Below, piece by piece: positions 1 to 15,200 of a stretch of DNA of 64,000 bases. The DNA is from Xestospongia muta (Eukaryota > Porifera > Demospongiae > Haplosclerida > Petrosiidae), in the NCBI GenBank assembly GCA_963693285.1, contig OY848917.1:21892245-21956244 (forward strand). The letters run 5' to 3'. Numbering within the stretch: position 1 is the stretch's first letter; the number at the start of each line of letters is the position of its first letter. The position numbers were made by a program, and so were the translations under genes. Below the pieces are notes generated by a model, which had not been told where the DNA came from, ran no database searches, and worked only from the letters and a program-made list of their open reading frames with translations.

Positions 1-156
1 TGTATTAAAGACATTGAATAAATGTGTGACTTTGCATCATTAATTTGCACCATTAATATACAATGTCAATAACATATCTTTAATATGTTATGGATATATA
101 GTAGGTATATAGTAGACAGATAATGATTACATTTCATATACAAAAACACCACTGAC

Positions 157-255
157 CTTGTCTGCAACGTTCACTTTCACACCAGCATCTAGAAGGACTT
201 GAACAACCTTATCATAACTTTTATAACATGACATATAGAGAACAGTTTCGCCAAA
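157..255 (-). CDS. Ankyrin gene exon 7 (third repeat type)
   Basis: 99 nt between acceptor AG (257-256) and donor GTCAGT (156-151). It encodes FGETVLYMSCYKSYDKVV, continuing through LLDAGVKVNVADK, a recognisable ankyrin repeat of neither type A nor B. The helix-1 GH is replaced by SY. The donor at its end implies more exons left of the window. Confidence 0.83.
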
Positions 256-3200
256 CTACACAAACAAAAAAATCAAAAATGTGATAATGAAACTTCGTTA
301 TAAAGTCACTCATTAATTTAAGTCAGTTGATAAATAGTATGGAAAAGACATCAGAGGCAAAGGCATAATTATACTAGAGTATATGACAGAAGTATATAGG
401 TGGTTTATTAGTACTTCATAACAAAATAAACTTAATATAACTTAAAATGATTGTAAAGATTTATCTAAAAGGCCATTATTCATCATTAATGATCTACTTT
501 ATATTTTATTAAAAATTTAAATAGCAGTTGTAGTAAAACCACTTCAATGTGAGTTGGACAATGACACTCATCTCAGATACTAGCTATTAATTGATGATTG
601 TAATTGTAAAAGTACACAAAAAATTCTAGAAACTCTATGATGTAAGGATGATGATATAAACATCTGAAACAAGACCAAATAGGAAGACAGTATAAGAACC
701 AGGAAAAAGTATCATTAATCATATATAATATATATATAGACACATTATATTACATTCCTGCTAGTCAGATGTTTTATTGCCATCCCTGCATTCCATGATT
801 TTTATAAATTTTTATGTACTTGTTTGTATTGCATTATTAGTAGTAGGTTTGAGATAAATGAAAAGTTATCCTCTCCTTTGAATGCATAATTTATCAAGAT
901 TGTTCAATGTAGGATAGATAGATACTGACAACCTTCTATTTTCCTTCTCATAAATAATAACAAATCAATACAATGTAAATAAAATGTTGTCTTTTGGGGA
1001 GGCTACTTTCAAGTTTTGTGAAAATCACTATTTTTATAGTTAAATTTAAGCACTTAAAATAAATCAGATGTCTCATTTAAATTAAAACATAACTTTCTTT
1101 GAAAATACAAATTTAAAAAGTCTTCTAGTTTTATAGTTATTGTGGTTTATAAAAAAGAGAGAAGAAAGAACATTGTACCACTACTGTATAAGCTGTGCTA
1201 TCACTTGTCTGATGTGTGTACAATTGTTGTTACTGAAAGACTGAGTGTACATTTTTACCAAATATAGCAGAAAAACAAATTACATTAGCTTCTTCATATC
1301 TTTTAACATGGACTATTTAAAACTATCCTATAAACTTAATTAAGAAGAATATTAGTTCTAAGAAAAGAGCAAGTTATAAAATTTCTGTCATCAATGTATA
1401 ATATATAATTTGATCACATGAAGTAATCACTAGCCAATACTTACATTAGAAGACGTGAACAAAAATTTCAGAAAAAAATCATCAAATGGAGAGATGGCTG
1501 CTATACAAACATCTCAAAATTACCAAAGTAGCCTACACAGTAGCCACAATATCAAGGGTACAACCTTCATTTTGTCATAACAGTTGTTATAGAATCTTGA
1601 AGAAAACGCCCTCATAACAAACAAGTCAAGTAAACAGATGTTCAGCACAAAAAAATATTTCAGAAATTTGTGTTTGTGTACTTTTATGTGGCTATGATGT
1701 AGGGATGTCCATATTGCTATTCCTACATTTGGCTTGTTGACCACCATGGCTACATTAAATGAAACTTTAGAAAAAGTTTATTTACTTGCTTTTGTTATTA
1801 TTATTTGAATTATAAATTAGCTGAAATATCTTCATAATCAATGTCCTTTTGTTTGTAGTTAGATGAGTCTACTCAGATATACTATACAAGAGAGTGTTAC
1901 TAAATTTATAATACTTATTAAATAAATGTATGTATCAGATAGTCGAATTTATGTAAGGATGTGTAATCATATCAATAACAACAAACTAAAAACTAAACTT
2001 GCAATATGCTGTAAATATACCTGTTTCTTGACTACAAAAAAGATAAGACTAATCTCATCTCATTAAATAGAAACATAGATTACTAACAAAAACTCAAGTT
2101 AATGCCACTTAGAACTGGCCTCATGGAAGAATAGAATCAATCTCCATTTTTCCTTCTGAATATAATCATAATTCATTAAAATGGTGTCTACCACAAGGGG
2201 TACTTTCAAGGTCCACATAAATCACTACTTTCATTACTAGAAGCACTCAATATAAGACTCTGAAAGTGACCACTAATGTAAAATCATGCCTTGCAGTGTA
2301 AATGTGATCTTTGAAAGTCTCCTACTTTTGTAGTTATCATGTTTTAAACAGATCAAAGAGAGAAGAAAGAACATCATGCCATCCTTTACACAGGCAGTGT
2401 TATTTTATGTCAGACTAAAGAAAGCCAAATTGTCAACATATATTTATATGTCTTCATCATGACAAATAGTGGGACAAAAAAAGTTAAACAGGAACAAGTA
2501 AGGTATAATAAATAAAGATTTGGTATAATAAATCAATTGCAGACTTCTTACGGATAGCAAGAAGCATACCAGCTCAGCTGAGAAATATACTGGTGTTGTA
2601 TCATACTAAGGTTTAAATTCTTTAATACTGTCTAATTTTATAACAAGCTTAAATCATGATTATTAGCCATAGGATACAAATACAAGTAGTCTACATGACA
2701 ATTGGTATCTTATGTATGTCCACAGCACTTCTATTTTTAAACAATTTAAACTGAATAATTCGAAGCTAAACAAATGATTCATTTTGGTGAGAGCACCTGA
2801 ACTGATTATTGAGAAATTCATGAAAAACTGATATCTATATATCTGATGTCATCCAATATGAATAAGTAGCAAAACTGTTAATACACACGTTATAAAAACA
2901 AATTACACTTTCCTCCTAATATTGTGTCAAGTGCTTTGTATCTCCTTCTCCTTTCAATATCCATCATATTTGGGATATTTTTAAAATACAATGTTTCAAC
3001 CTTAGTAAAATAACTAATAGTTGTCTTTAGGGAAAATGAGTTACAAATCTTTAGTTATACAGCCTTTATTGTATAATATATGCACATGAACACTTACTTT
3101 ATTGACAAAGTCTAGATTGGCTGCTTTCTGTGTTAAAATGAAAACAACATCTTTGTGTCCATTCCTTGCTGCTAACATGACTGGAGTACATCCAACCTAA

Positions 3201-6200
3201 ATATATTATAATAACCACATTAACATGAACCAAGAGAATATATCATAATATCAGTACATTACCTATATGAGTACAGTAGTAACGTTACAAACTTAGAAAA
3301 CATTATATCTAGTCAAAAAATAAGTTAAATCACTCTCAACAATTGGCAAAACATTATGTTACAAATATAAATTTGACATTTCACATTAGTCTGTGACACT
3401 AATTTAAAAATTATTTTTAGTAGCATATAGGAAGAGCTAACAATTCACTTACATATTTCCAAAAATACAAATAACAAATACTTATTCATTTTTCTGATAA
3501 AAATAAATTTAGCAAATGGCTCATTTATAATTATGACAGAATTATGTACAACACTTGTCAATGCTACAAACTCTTAGTATAAAACAAATATGAAAAGCAC
3601 TCACTACGCACCAATTTATATTAAACTAATTGTACGAAGTTAACATCTTCCACCATTATAAGCTAACAAGATAATACATCATCTTGGTAGTAACTTAATC
3701 AATATCATTTAGACAATGCTAAATATTTAGAATTCATACTACATTATATCACACTTAGCAGCTATTATATTGTAAACAACACATTCAGATGACAAGTAAT
3801 CACACCAACATAAATTTAAAAAACAAAACAATAAAGTAAAAAAAATCACAACAACACATTCAATATACTTTGAGTTCATACTACATCATATCAAAATTAC
3901 ATACTATTATATTGTAAAGAACACATTTAGATGACAAGTAATAACAGCAAACATAAATGTGTAAACAAAAAGCAATACTGTATCACAACAACACATTCAG
4001 TATGCCCAAAATGCATACTAGGCTATAGCTATAAAATCCTCAAAATATACCTAAAAAGAAACCTAGCAAGAAGCTTCAACTCTTATTATTGATAGATATC
4101 GAATGTTATAGCAATCACAGTTAGGGTTACGAAATCCATTGCTGATACAGAAATTGACAGTTACAGAATCTATTCACTTTAATCTCATTTCTTGTTCTCA
4201 TAAGTTGCATATAACAATATAATAAATAAAATTGCAAACATGGATACACATAGATACCACACAATCTAAAACAATCATAGTACAGCCTGACAACCTTCCC
4301 ATGCAAGACATTGCAAACAATTAACATTTATACAAACAATAGGGTAAATAAAATAACAACATTCAATTTAAAACACTTAGAATTCATACTACATTATATC
4401 ACACTTACCAGCTATTATATTGTAAACAACACATTCAGATGACAAGTTATCACACCAACATAAATTTAAAAAACAAAACAATAAAGTAAACAAAATCACA
4501 ACAACACATTCAATATACTTTGAATTCATACTACATTATATCAAAATTACATACTATTATATTGTAAAGAACACATTTAGATGACAAGTAATAACAGCAA
4601 ACATAAATGTGTAAACAAACAGCAATGCTGTAAACAAAATCACAACAACACATTCAGTATGCTCAAAATGCATATTAGATTATAGCTATAAAATACTCAA
4701 AATATACCTAAAAAGAAACCTAGCAAGAAGCTTCAACTCTTATTATTGATATCGAATGGTATAGCAATCACAGTTAGGGTTACGAATTCCATTGCTGATA
4801 CAGAAATTGACAGTTACAGAATCTATTCACTTTAATCTCATTTCTTGCTCTCACAAGTTGCATATAACAATATAATAAATAAAATTGCAAACATGGATAC
4901 ACATAGATACCACACAATCTAAAACAATCATAGTACAGCCTCACAAGCTTCCCATGCAAGACATTGCAAACAATTAACATTTATACAAACAATAGGGTAA
5001 ATAAAATAACAACATTCAATTTAAAACACTTAGAATTCATACTACATTATATCACACTTACCAGCTATTATATTGTAAACAACACATTCAGATGACAAGT
5101 TATCACACCAACATAAATTTAAAAAACAAAACAATAAAGTAAACAAAATCACAACAACACATTCAATATACTTTGAATTCATACTACATTATATCAAAAT
5201 TACATACTATTATATTGTAAAGAACACATTTAGATGACAAGTAATAACAGCAAACATAAATGTGTAAACAAACAGCAATGCTGTAAACAAAATCACAACA
5301 ACACATTCAGTATGCTCAAAATGCATATTAGATTATAGCTATAAAATACTCAAAATATACCTAAAAAGAAACCTAGCAAGAAGCTTCAACTCTTATTATT
5401 GATATCGAATGGTATAGCAATCACAGTTAGGGTTACGAATTCCATTGCTGATACAGAAATTGACAGTTACAGAATCTATTCACTTTAATCTCATTTCTTG
5501 CTCTCACAAGTTGCATATAACAATATAATAAATAAAATTGCAAACATGGATACACATAGATACCACACAATCTAAAACAATCATGGTACAGCCTCACAAG
5601 CTTCCCATGCAAGACATTGCAAACAATTAACATTTATACAAACGATAGGGTAAATAAAATAACAACATTCAATTTAAAACACTTAGAATTCATACTACAT
5701 TATATCATACTTACCCACTATTATATTGTAAACAACACATTCAAATGACAAGTAATCACACCAACATAAATTTAAAAAACAAAACAATAAAGTAAACAAA
5801 ATCACAACAACACATTCAATATACTTTGAATTCATACTACATTATATCAAAATTACATACTATTATATTGTAAAGAACACATTTAGATGACAAGTAATAA
5901 CAGCAAACATAAATGTGTAAACAAACAGCAATGCTGTAAACAAAATCACAACAACACATTCAGTATGCTCAAAATGCATATTAGATTATAGCTATAAAAT
6001 ACTCAAAATATACCTAAAAAGAAACCTAGCAAGAAGCTTCAACTCTTATTATTGATATCGAATGGTATAGCAATCACAGTTAGGGTTACGAATTCCATTG
6101 CTGATACAGAAATTGACAGTTACAGAATCTATTCACTTTAATCTCATTTCTTGCTCTCATAAGTTGCATATAACAATATAATAAATAAAATTGCAAACAT

Positions 6201-9200
6201 GGATACACATAGATACCACACAATCTAAAACAATCATAGTACAGCCTGACAACCTTCCCATGCAAGACATTGCAAACAATTAACATTTATACAAACAATA
6301 GGGTAAATAAAATAACAACATTCAATTTAAAACACTTAGAATTCATACTACATTATATCACACTTACCAGCTATTATATTGTAAACAACACATTCAAATG
6401 ACAAGTTATCACACCAACATAAATTTAAAAAACAAAACAATAAAGTAAACAAAATCACAACAACACATTCAATATACTTTGAATTCATACTACATTATAT
6501 CAAAATTACATACTATTATATTGTAAAGAACACATTTAGATGACAAGTAATAACAGCAAACATAAATGTGTAAACAAACAGCAATGCTGTAAACAAAATC
6601 ACAACAACACATTCAGTATGCTCAAAATGCATATTAGATTATAGCTATAAAATACTCAAAATATACCTAAAAAGAAACCTAGCAAGAAGCTTCAACTCTT
6701 ATTATTGATATCGAATGGTATAGCAATCACAGTTAGGGTTACGAATTCCATTGCTGATACAGAAATTGACAGTTACAGAATCTATTCACTTTAATCTCAT
6801 TTCTTGCTCTCACAAGTTGCATATAACAATATAATAAATAAAATTGCAAACATGGATACACATAGATACCACACAATCTAAAACAATCATGGTACAGCCT
6901 CACAAGCTTCCCATGCAAGACATTGCAAACAATTAACATTTATACAAACGATAGGGTAAATAAAATAACAACATTCAATTTAAAACACTTAGAATTCATA
7001 CTACATTATATCACACTTACCTCCTATTATATTGTAAAAAACACATTCAAATGACAAGTAATCACACCAACATAAATTTAAAAAACAAAACAATAAAGTA
7101 AACAAAATCACAACAACACATTCAATATACTTTGAATTCATACTACATCATATTAAAATTACATACTATTATATTGTAAAGAACACATTTAGATGACAAG
7201 TAATAACAGCAAACATAAATCACAACAACACATTCAGTATGCTCAAAATGCATACTAGGTTATAGCTATAAAATGCTCAAAATATACCTAAAAAGAAACC
7301 TAGCAAGAAGCTTTAACTCTTATTATTGATAGATATCGAATGTTATACCAATCACAGTTAGGGTTACCAAATCCATTGCTGATACAGAAATTGACAGTTA
7401 CAGAATCTATTCACTTTAATCTCATTTCTTGCTCTCATAAGTTGCATATAACAATATAATAAATAAAATTGCAAAAATGGATACACATAGATACCACACA
7501 ATCTAATACAATCATAGTACAGCCTCACAAGCTTCCCATGCAAGACATTGCAAACAATTAACATTTATACAAACAATAGGGTAATTAAAATAACAACATT
7601 CTATTTAAAACACTTAGAATTCATACTACACTATATCACACTTACCTCCTATTATATTGTAAAAAACACATTCAAATGACAAGTAATCACACCAACATAA
7701 ATTTAAAAAACAAAACAATAAGTAAACAAAATCACAACAACACATTCAATATACTTTGAATTCATACTACATCATATTAAAATTACATACTATTATATTG
7801 TAAAGAACACATTTAGATGACAAGTAATAACAGCAAACATAAATCACAACAACACATTCAGTATGCTCAAAATGCATACTAGGTTATAGCTATAAAATGC
7901 TCAAAATATACCTAAAAAGAAACCTAGCAAGAAGCTTTAACTCTTATTATTGATAGATATCGAATGTTATACCAATCACAGTTAGGGTTACCAAATCCAT
8001 TGCTGATACAGAAATTGACAGTTACAGAATCTATTCACTTTAATCTCATTTCTTGCTCTCATAAGTTGCATATAACAATATAATAAATAAAATTGCAAAA
8101 ATGGATACACATAGATACCACACAATCTAAAACAATCATAGTACAGCCTGACAAGCTTCCCATGCAAGACATTGCAAACAATTAACATTTATACAAACAA
8201 TAGGGTAAATAAAATAACAACATTCAATTTAAAACACTTAGAATTCATACTACATTATATCACACTTACTTCCTATTATATTGTAAACAACACATTCAAA
8301 TGACAAGTAATCACACCAACATAAATTTAAAAAACAAAACAATAAAGTAAACAAAATCACAACAACACATTCAATATACTTTGAATTCATACTACATTAT
8401 ATCAAAATTAAATCTTATTATATTGTAAAGAACACATTTAGATGACAAGTAATAACAGCAAACATAAATGTGCAAACAAAAAGCAATACTGTAAACAAAA
8501 TCACAACAACACATTCAGTACGCTCAAAATCCATACTAGATTATAGCTATAAAATGCTCAAAATATACCTAAAAAGAAACCTAGCAAAAAGCTTCAACTT
8601 TTATTATTGATAGATATCGAATGTTATACCAATCACAGTTAGGGTTACGAAATCTATTGCTGATACAGAAATTGGCAGTTACAGGATCACTATAATCTTA
8701 TTTCTTGTTCTCATAAGTTGCATATAACAATATAAAATATAAAATTGCAAAAATGGATACACATAGATACCACACAATCTAAAACAATCATAGTACAGCA
8801 TGACAAGCTGCCCATGCAAGACATTGCAAATAATTAACATTTATACAAACAATAGGGTAAATAAAATAACAACATTCAATTTAAAACACTTAGAATTCAT
8901 ACTACATTATATCACACTTACCAGCTATTATATTGTAAACAACACATTCAGATGACAAGTAATCACACCAACATAAATTTAAAAAACAAAACAATAAAGT
9001 AAACAAAATCACAACAACAAATTCAATATACTTTGAATTCATACTACATTATATCAAAATTAAATCTTATTATATTGTAAAGAACACATTTAGATGACAA
9101 GTAATAACAGCAAACATAAATGTGCAAACAAAAAGCAATACTGTAAACAAAATCACAACAACACATTCAGTACGCTCAAAATGCATACTAGATTATAGCT

Positions 9201-12200
9201 ATAAAATGCTCAAAATATATGTAAAAAGAAACCTAGCAAGAAGCTTCAACTTTTATTATTGATAGATATCGAATGTTATACCAATCACAGTTAGGGTTAT
9301 GAAATCTATTGCTGATACAGAAATTGGCAGTTACAGAATCTATTCACTTTAATCTCATTTCTTGCTCTCATAAGTTGCATATAACAATATAATAAATAAA
9401 ATTGCAAAAATGGATACACATAGATACCACACAATCTAAAACAATCATAGTACAGCCTGACAAGCTTCCCATGCAAGACATTGCAAACAATTAACATTTA
9501 TACAAACAATAGGGTAATTAAAATAACAACATTCAATTTAAAACACTTAGAATTCATACTACATTATATCACACTTACTTCCTATTATATTGTAAACAAC
9601 ACATTCAAATGACAAGTAATCACACCAACATAAATTTAAAAAACAAAACAATAAAGTAAACAAAATCACAACAACACATTCAATATACTTTGAATTCATA
9701 CTACATTATATCAAAATTAAATCTTATTATATTGTAAAGAACACATTTAGATGACAAGTAATAACAGCAAACATAAATGTGCAAACAAAAAGCAATACTG
9801 TAAACAAAATCACAACAACACATTCAGTACGCTCAAAATCCATACTAGATTATAGCTATAAAATGCTCAAAATATACCTAAAAAGAAACCTAGCAAGAAG
9901 CTTCAACTTTTATTATTGATAGATATCGAATGTTATACCAATCACAGTTAGGGTTACGAAATCTATTGCTGATACAGAAATTGGCAGTTACAGGATCACT
10001 ATAATCTTATTTCTTGTTCTCATAAGTTGCATATAACAATATAAAATATAAAATTACAAAAATGGATACACATAGATACCACACAATCTAAAACAATCAT
10101 AGTACAGCATGACAAGCTTCCCATGCAAGACATTGCAAATAATTAACATTTACACAAACAATAGGGTAAATAAAATAACAACATTCAATTTAAAACACTT
10201 AGAATTCATACTACATTATATCACACTTACCAGCTATTATATTGTAAACAACACATTCAGATGACAAGTAATCACACCAACATAAATTTAAAAAACAAAA
10301 CAATAAAGTAAACAAAATCACAACAACAAATTCAATATACTTTGAATTCATACTACATTATATCAAAATTAAATCTTATTATATTGTAAAGAACACATTT
10401 AGATGACAAGTAATAACAGCAAACATAAATGTGCAAACAAAAAGCAATACTGTAAACAAAATCACAACAACACATTCAGTACGCTCAAAATGCATACTAG
10501 ATTATAGCTATAAAATGCTCAAAATATACGTAAAAAGAAACCTAGCAAGAAGCTTCAACTTTTATTATTGATAGATATCGAATGTTATACCAATCACAGT
10601 TAGGGTTACGAAATCTATTGCTGATACAGAAATTGGCAGTTACAGGATCACTATAATCTTATTTCTTGCTCTCATAAGTTGCATATAACAATATAAAATA
10701 TAAAATTACAAAAATGGATACACATAGATACCACACAATCTAAAACAATCATAGTACAGCATGACAAGCTGCCCATGCAAGATATTGCAAATAATTAACA
10801 TTTATACAAACAATAGGGTAAATAAAATAACAACATTCAATTTAAAACACTTAGAATTCATACTACATTATATCATACTTACCACCTATTATATTGTAAA
10901 CAACACATTCAGATGACAAGTAATCACACCAACATAAATTTAAAAAACAAAAAAATAAAGTAAACAAAATCACAACAACACATTCAATATACTTTGAGTT
11001 CATACTACATCATATCAAAATTACATACTATTATATTTTAAAGAACACATTTAGATGACAAGTAATAACAGCAAACATAAATGTGTAAACAAAAAGGAAT
11101 ACTGTATCACAACAACACATTCAGTATGCCCAAAATGCATACTAGGTTATAGCTATAAAATGCTCAAAATATACCTAAAAAGAAACCTAGCAAGAAGCTT
11201 TAACTCTTATTATTGATAGATATCGAATGTTATACCAATCACAGTTAGGGTTACCAAATCCATTGCTGATACAGAAATTGACAGTTACAGAATCTATTCA
11301 CTTTGATCTCATTTCTTGCTCTCATAAGTTGCATATAACAATATAATAAATAAAATTGCAAAAATGCATAGACATAGATATCACACATAATGAAACAATC
11401 ATAGTACAGCCTGACAAGTTTCCCATGCAAGACATTGCAAACAATTAACGTTTATACAAACAATAGGGTAAATAAAATAACATTCAATTTAAAACACTTA
11501 GAATTCATACTACATTATATCACACTTACCAGCTATTATATTGCAAACAACACATTCAGATGACAAGTAATCACACCAACATAAATTTAAAAAACAAAAC
11601 AATAAAGTAAACAAAATCACAACAACACATTCAATATACTTTGAATTCATACTACATTATATCAAAATTACATCCTATTATATTGTAAAGAACACATTTA
11701 GATGACAAGTAATAACACCAAACATAAATGTGTCAATAAACAGCAATACTGTAAACAAAATCACAACAACACATTCAGTACGCTCAAAATGCATACTAGG
11801 TTATAGCTATAAAATGCTCAAAATATACCTAAAAAGAAACCTAGCAAGAAGCTTCAACTCTTATTATTGATAAATATCGAATGTTATAGCAATCACAGAT
11901 AGGGCTACGAAATCCATTGCGTATAGCCTAACAAGCTTCCCATGCAAGACATTGTAAACAATTGACGTTTATACAAACAATAGGGTAAATAAAATAACAA
12001 CATTCAATTTAAAACACTTAGAATGTTATAGCAATCACAGTTGGGGTTACGAAATCCATTGCTGATACAGAAATTGACAGTTACAGGATCCATTCATTTT
12101 AATCTCATTTCTTGCTCTCATACGTTGCATTTAACAATATAATAAATAAAATTGCATAAATGGATACACATAAAATCTAAAACAATCATAGTACAGTCTG

Positions 12201-15200
12201 ACAAGCTTCCCATGCAAGACATTGCAAACAATTAACGTTTATACAAATAATAGGGTAAATAAAATAACAACATTCAATTTAAAACACTTAGAATTCATAC
12301 TACATTATATCACACTTACCAGCTATTATATTGTAAACAACACATTCAGATGACAAGTAATCACACCAACATAAATTTAAAAAACAAAACAATAAAGTAA
12401 ACAAAATCACAACAACAAATTCAATATACTTTGAATTCATACTACATTATATCAAAATTAAATCTTATTATATTGTAAAGAACACATTTAGATGACAAGT
12501 AATAACAGCAAACATAAATGTGCAAACAAAAAGCATTATTGTAAACAAAATCACAACAACACATTCAGTACGCTTAAAATGCATACTAGGTTATAACTAT
12601 AAAATGCTCAAAATATACCTAAAAAGAAACCTAGCAAGAAGCTTCAACTCATATTATTGATAGATATCAAATGCTATACCAATCACAGTTAGGGTTACGA
12701 AATCTATTGCTGATACAGAAATTGGCAGTTACAGGATCACTATAATCTTATTTCTTGCTCTCATACGTTGCATATAACAATATAAAATATAAAATTACAA
12801 AAACGGATACACATAGATACCACACAATCTAAAACAATCATAGTACAGCATGACAAGCTGCCCATGCAAGACATTGCAAACAATTAACATTTATACAAAC
12901 AATAGGGTAAATAAAATAACAACATTCAATTTAAAACACTTAGAATTCATACTACATTATATCACACTTACTTCCTATTATATTGTAAACAACACATTCA
13001 GATGACAAGTAATCACACCAACAAAAATTTAAAAAACAAAACAATAAAGTAAACAAAATCGCAACAACACATTCAATATACTTTGAATTCATACTACATT
13101 ATATCAAAATTACATCCTATTATATTGTAAAGAACACATTTAGATGACAAGTAATAACAGCAAACATAAATGTGTAAACAAAAAGCAATACTGTAAACAA
13201 AATCATAACAACACATTCAGTATGCTCAAATGCATACTAGGTTATAGCTATAAAATGCTCAAAATATACCTAAAAAGAAGCCTAGCAAGAAGTTTCAACT
13301 CTTATTATTGTTATCGAATGTTATAGCAATCGCAGTTTGGGTTACAAAACCATTGCTGATACAGAAATTGGCAGTTACAGGATTCATTCACTTTAATCTC
13401 ATTTCTTGCTCTCATAAGTTGCATATAACAATATAATAAATAAAATTGCAAAAATGGATACACATAGATACCACAAAATCTAAAACAATCATAGTACAGC
13501 CTGACAACCTTCCCATGCAAGACATTGCAAACAATTAACATTTATACAAACAATAGGGTAAATAAAATAACATTCAATTTAAAACACTTAGAATTCATAC
13601 TACATTATATCACACTTACCACCTATTATATTGTAAACAACACATTCAGATGACAAGTAATCACACCAACATAAATTTAAAAAACAAAAAAAATACAGTA
13701 AACAAAATCACAACAACACATTCAATATACTTTGAATTCATACTACATTATATCAAAATAACATCCTATTATATTGTAAAGAACACATTTAGATGACAAG
13801 TAATAACAGCAAACATAAATGTGTAAACAAACAGCAATACTATAAACAAAATCACAACAACACATTCAGTACGCTCAAAATGCATACTAGATTATAGCTA
13901 TAAAATGCTCAAAATATACCTAAAAAGAAACCTAGCAAGAAGCTTCAACTCTTATTATTGATAGATATCGAATGTTATACCAATCACAGTTAGGGTTACG
14001 AAATCCATTGCGTATAGCCTAAAAAGCTTCCCATGCAAGACATTGTAAACAATTGACGTTTATACAAACAATAGGGTAAACAAAATAACAACATTCAATT
14101 TAAAACACTTAGAATTCATACTACATTATATCATACTTACCCACTATTATATTGTAAACAACGCATTCAGATGACAAGTAATGACACCAACATGAATTTA
14201 AAAAACAAAACAATAAAGTAAACAAAATCACAACAACACATTCAATATACTTTGAATTCATACTACATTATATCAAAATTACATCCTATTATATTGTAAA
14301 GAACACATTTAGATGACAAGTAATAACAGCAAACATAAATTTGTAAATAAACAGCAATACTGTAAACAAAATCACAACAACACATTCAGTACGCTCAAAA
14401 TGCATACTAGGTTATAGCTATAAAATGCTCAAAATATACCTAAAAAGAAACCTAGCAAGAAGCTTCAACTCTTATTATTGATATCGAATGTTATACCAAT
14501 CACAGTTAGGGTTACAAAACCATTGCTGATACAGAAATTGGCAGTTACAGGATTCATTCACTTTAATCTCATTTCTTGCTCTCATAAGTTGCATATAACA
14601 ATATAATAAATAAAATTGCAAAATGGATACACATAGATACCACAAAATCTAAAACAATCATAGTACAGCCTGACAAGCTTCCCATGCAAGACATTGCAAA
14701 TAATTAATGTTTATAAAAGCATTAGGGTAAATAAAATAACATTCAATTTAAAACACTTAGAATTCATACTACATTATATCACACTTACCTCCTATTATAT
14801 TGTAAACAACACATTCAGATGACAAATAATCACACCAACATAAATTTAAAAAACAAAACAATAAAGTAAACAAAATCACAACAACACATTCAATATACTT
14901 TGAATTCATACTACATTATTTCAAAATTACATCCTATTACATTGTAAAAAACACATTTAGATGACAAATAATAACAGCAAACATAAATGTATAAACAAAA
15001 AGCAATACTGTAAACAAAATCACAACAACACATTCAGTATGCTCAAAATGCATACTAAGTTACAGCTATAAAATGCTCAAAATATACCTAAAAAGAAACC
15101 TAGCAAGAAGCTTCAACTTTTATTATTGATAGATATCGAATGTTATACCAATCACAGTTAGGGTTACGAAATCCATTGCTGATACAGAAATCAAAAGTTA

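Noticed and set aside
1440..1480. Possible extra ankyrin exon ending near a GTAAGT-like donor
   Set aside because: The sequence before the donor does not translate to an ankyrin repeat in any frame.
13144..13326. 60-codon plus-strand frame in an alpha unit
   Set aside because: Chance frame in one satellite copy, not conserved in its neighbours.
4127..13541. Recurrent 66-codon minus-strand frame (MLIVCNVLHGK...) in the alpha units
   Set aside because: It recurs because the satellite unit is amplified. Units without the full frame are common, changes between copies are not biased to synonymous sites by eye, and the frame lies inside an intron without splice support.
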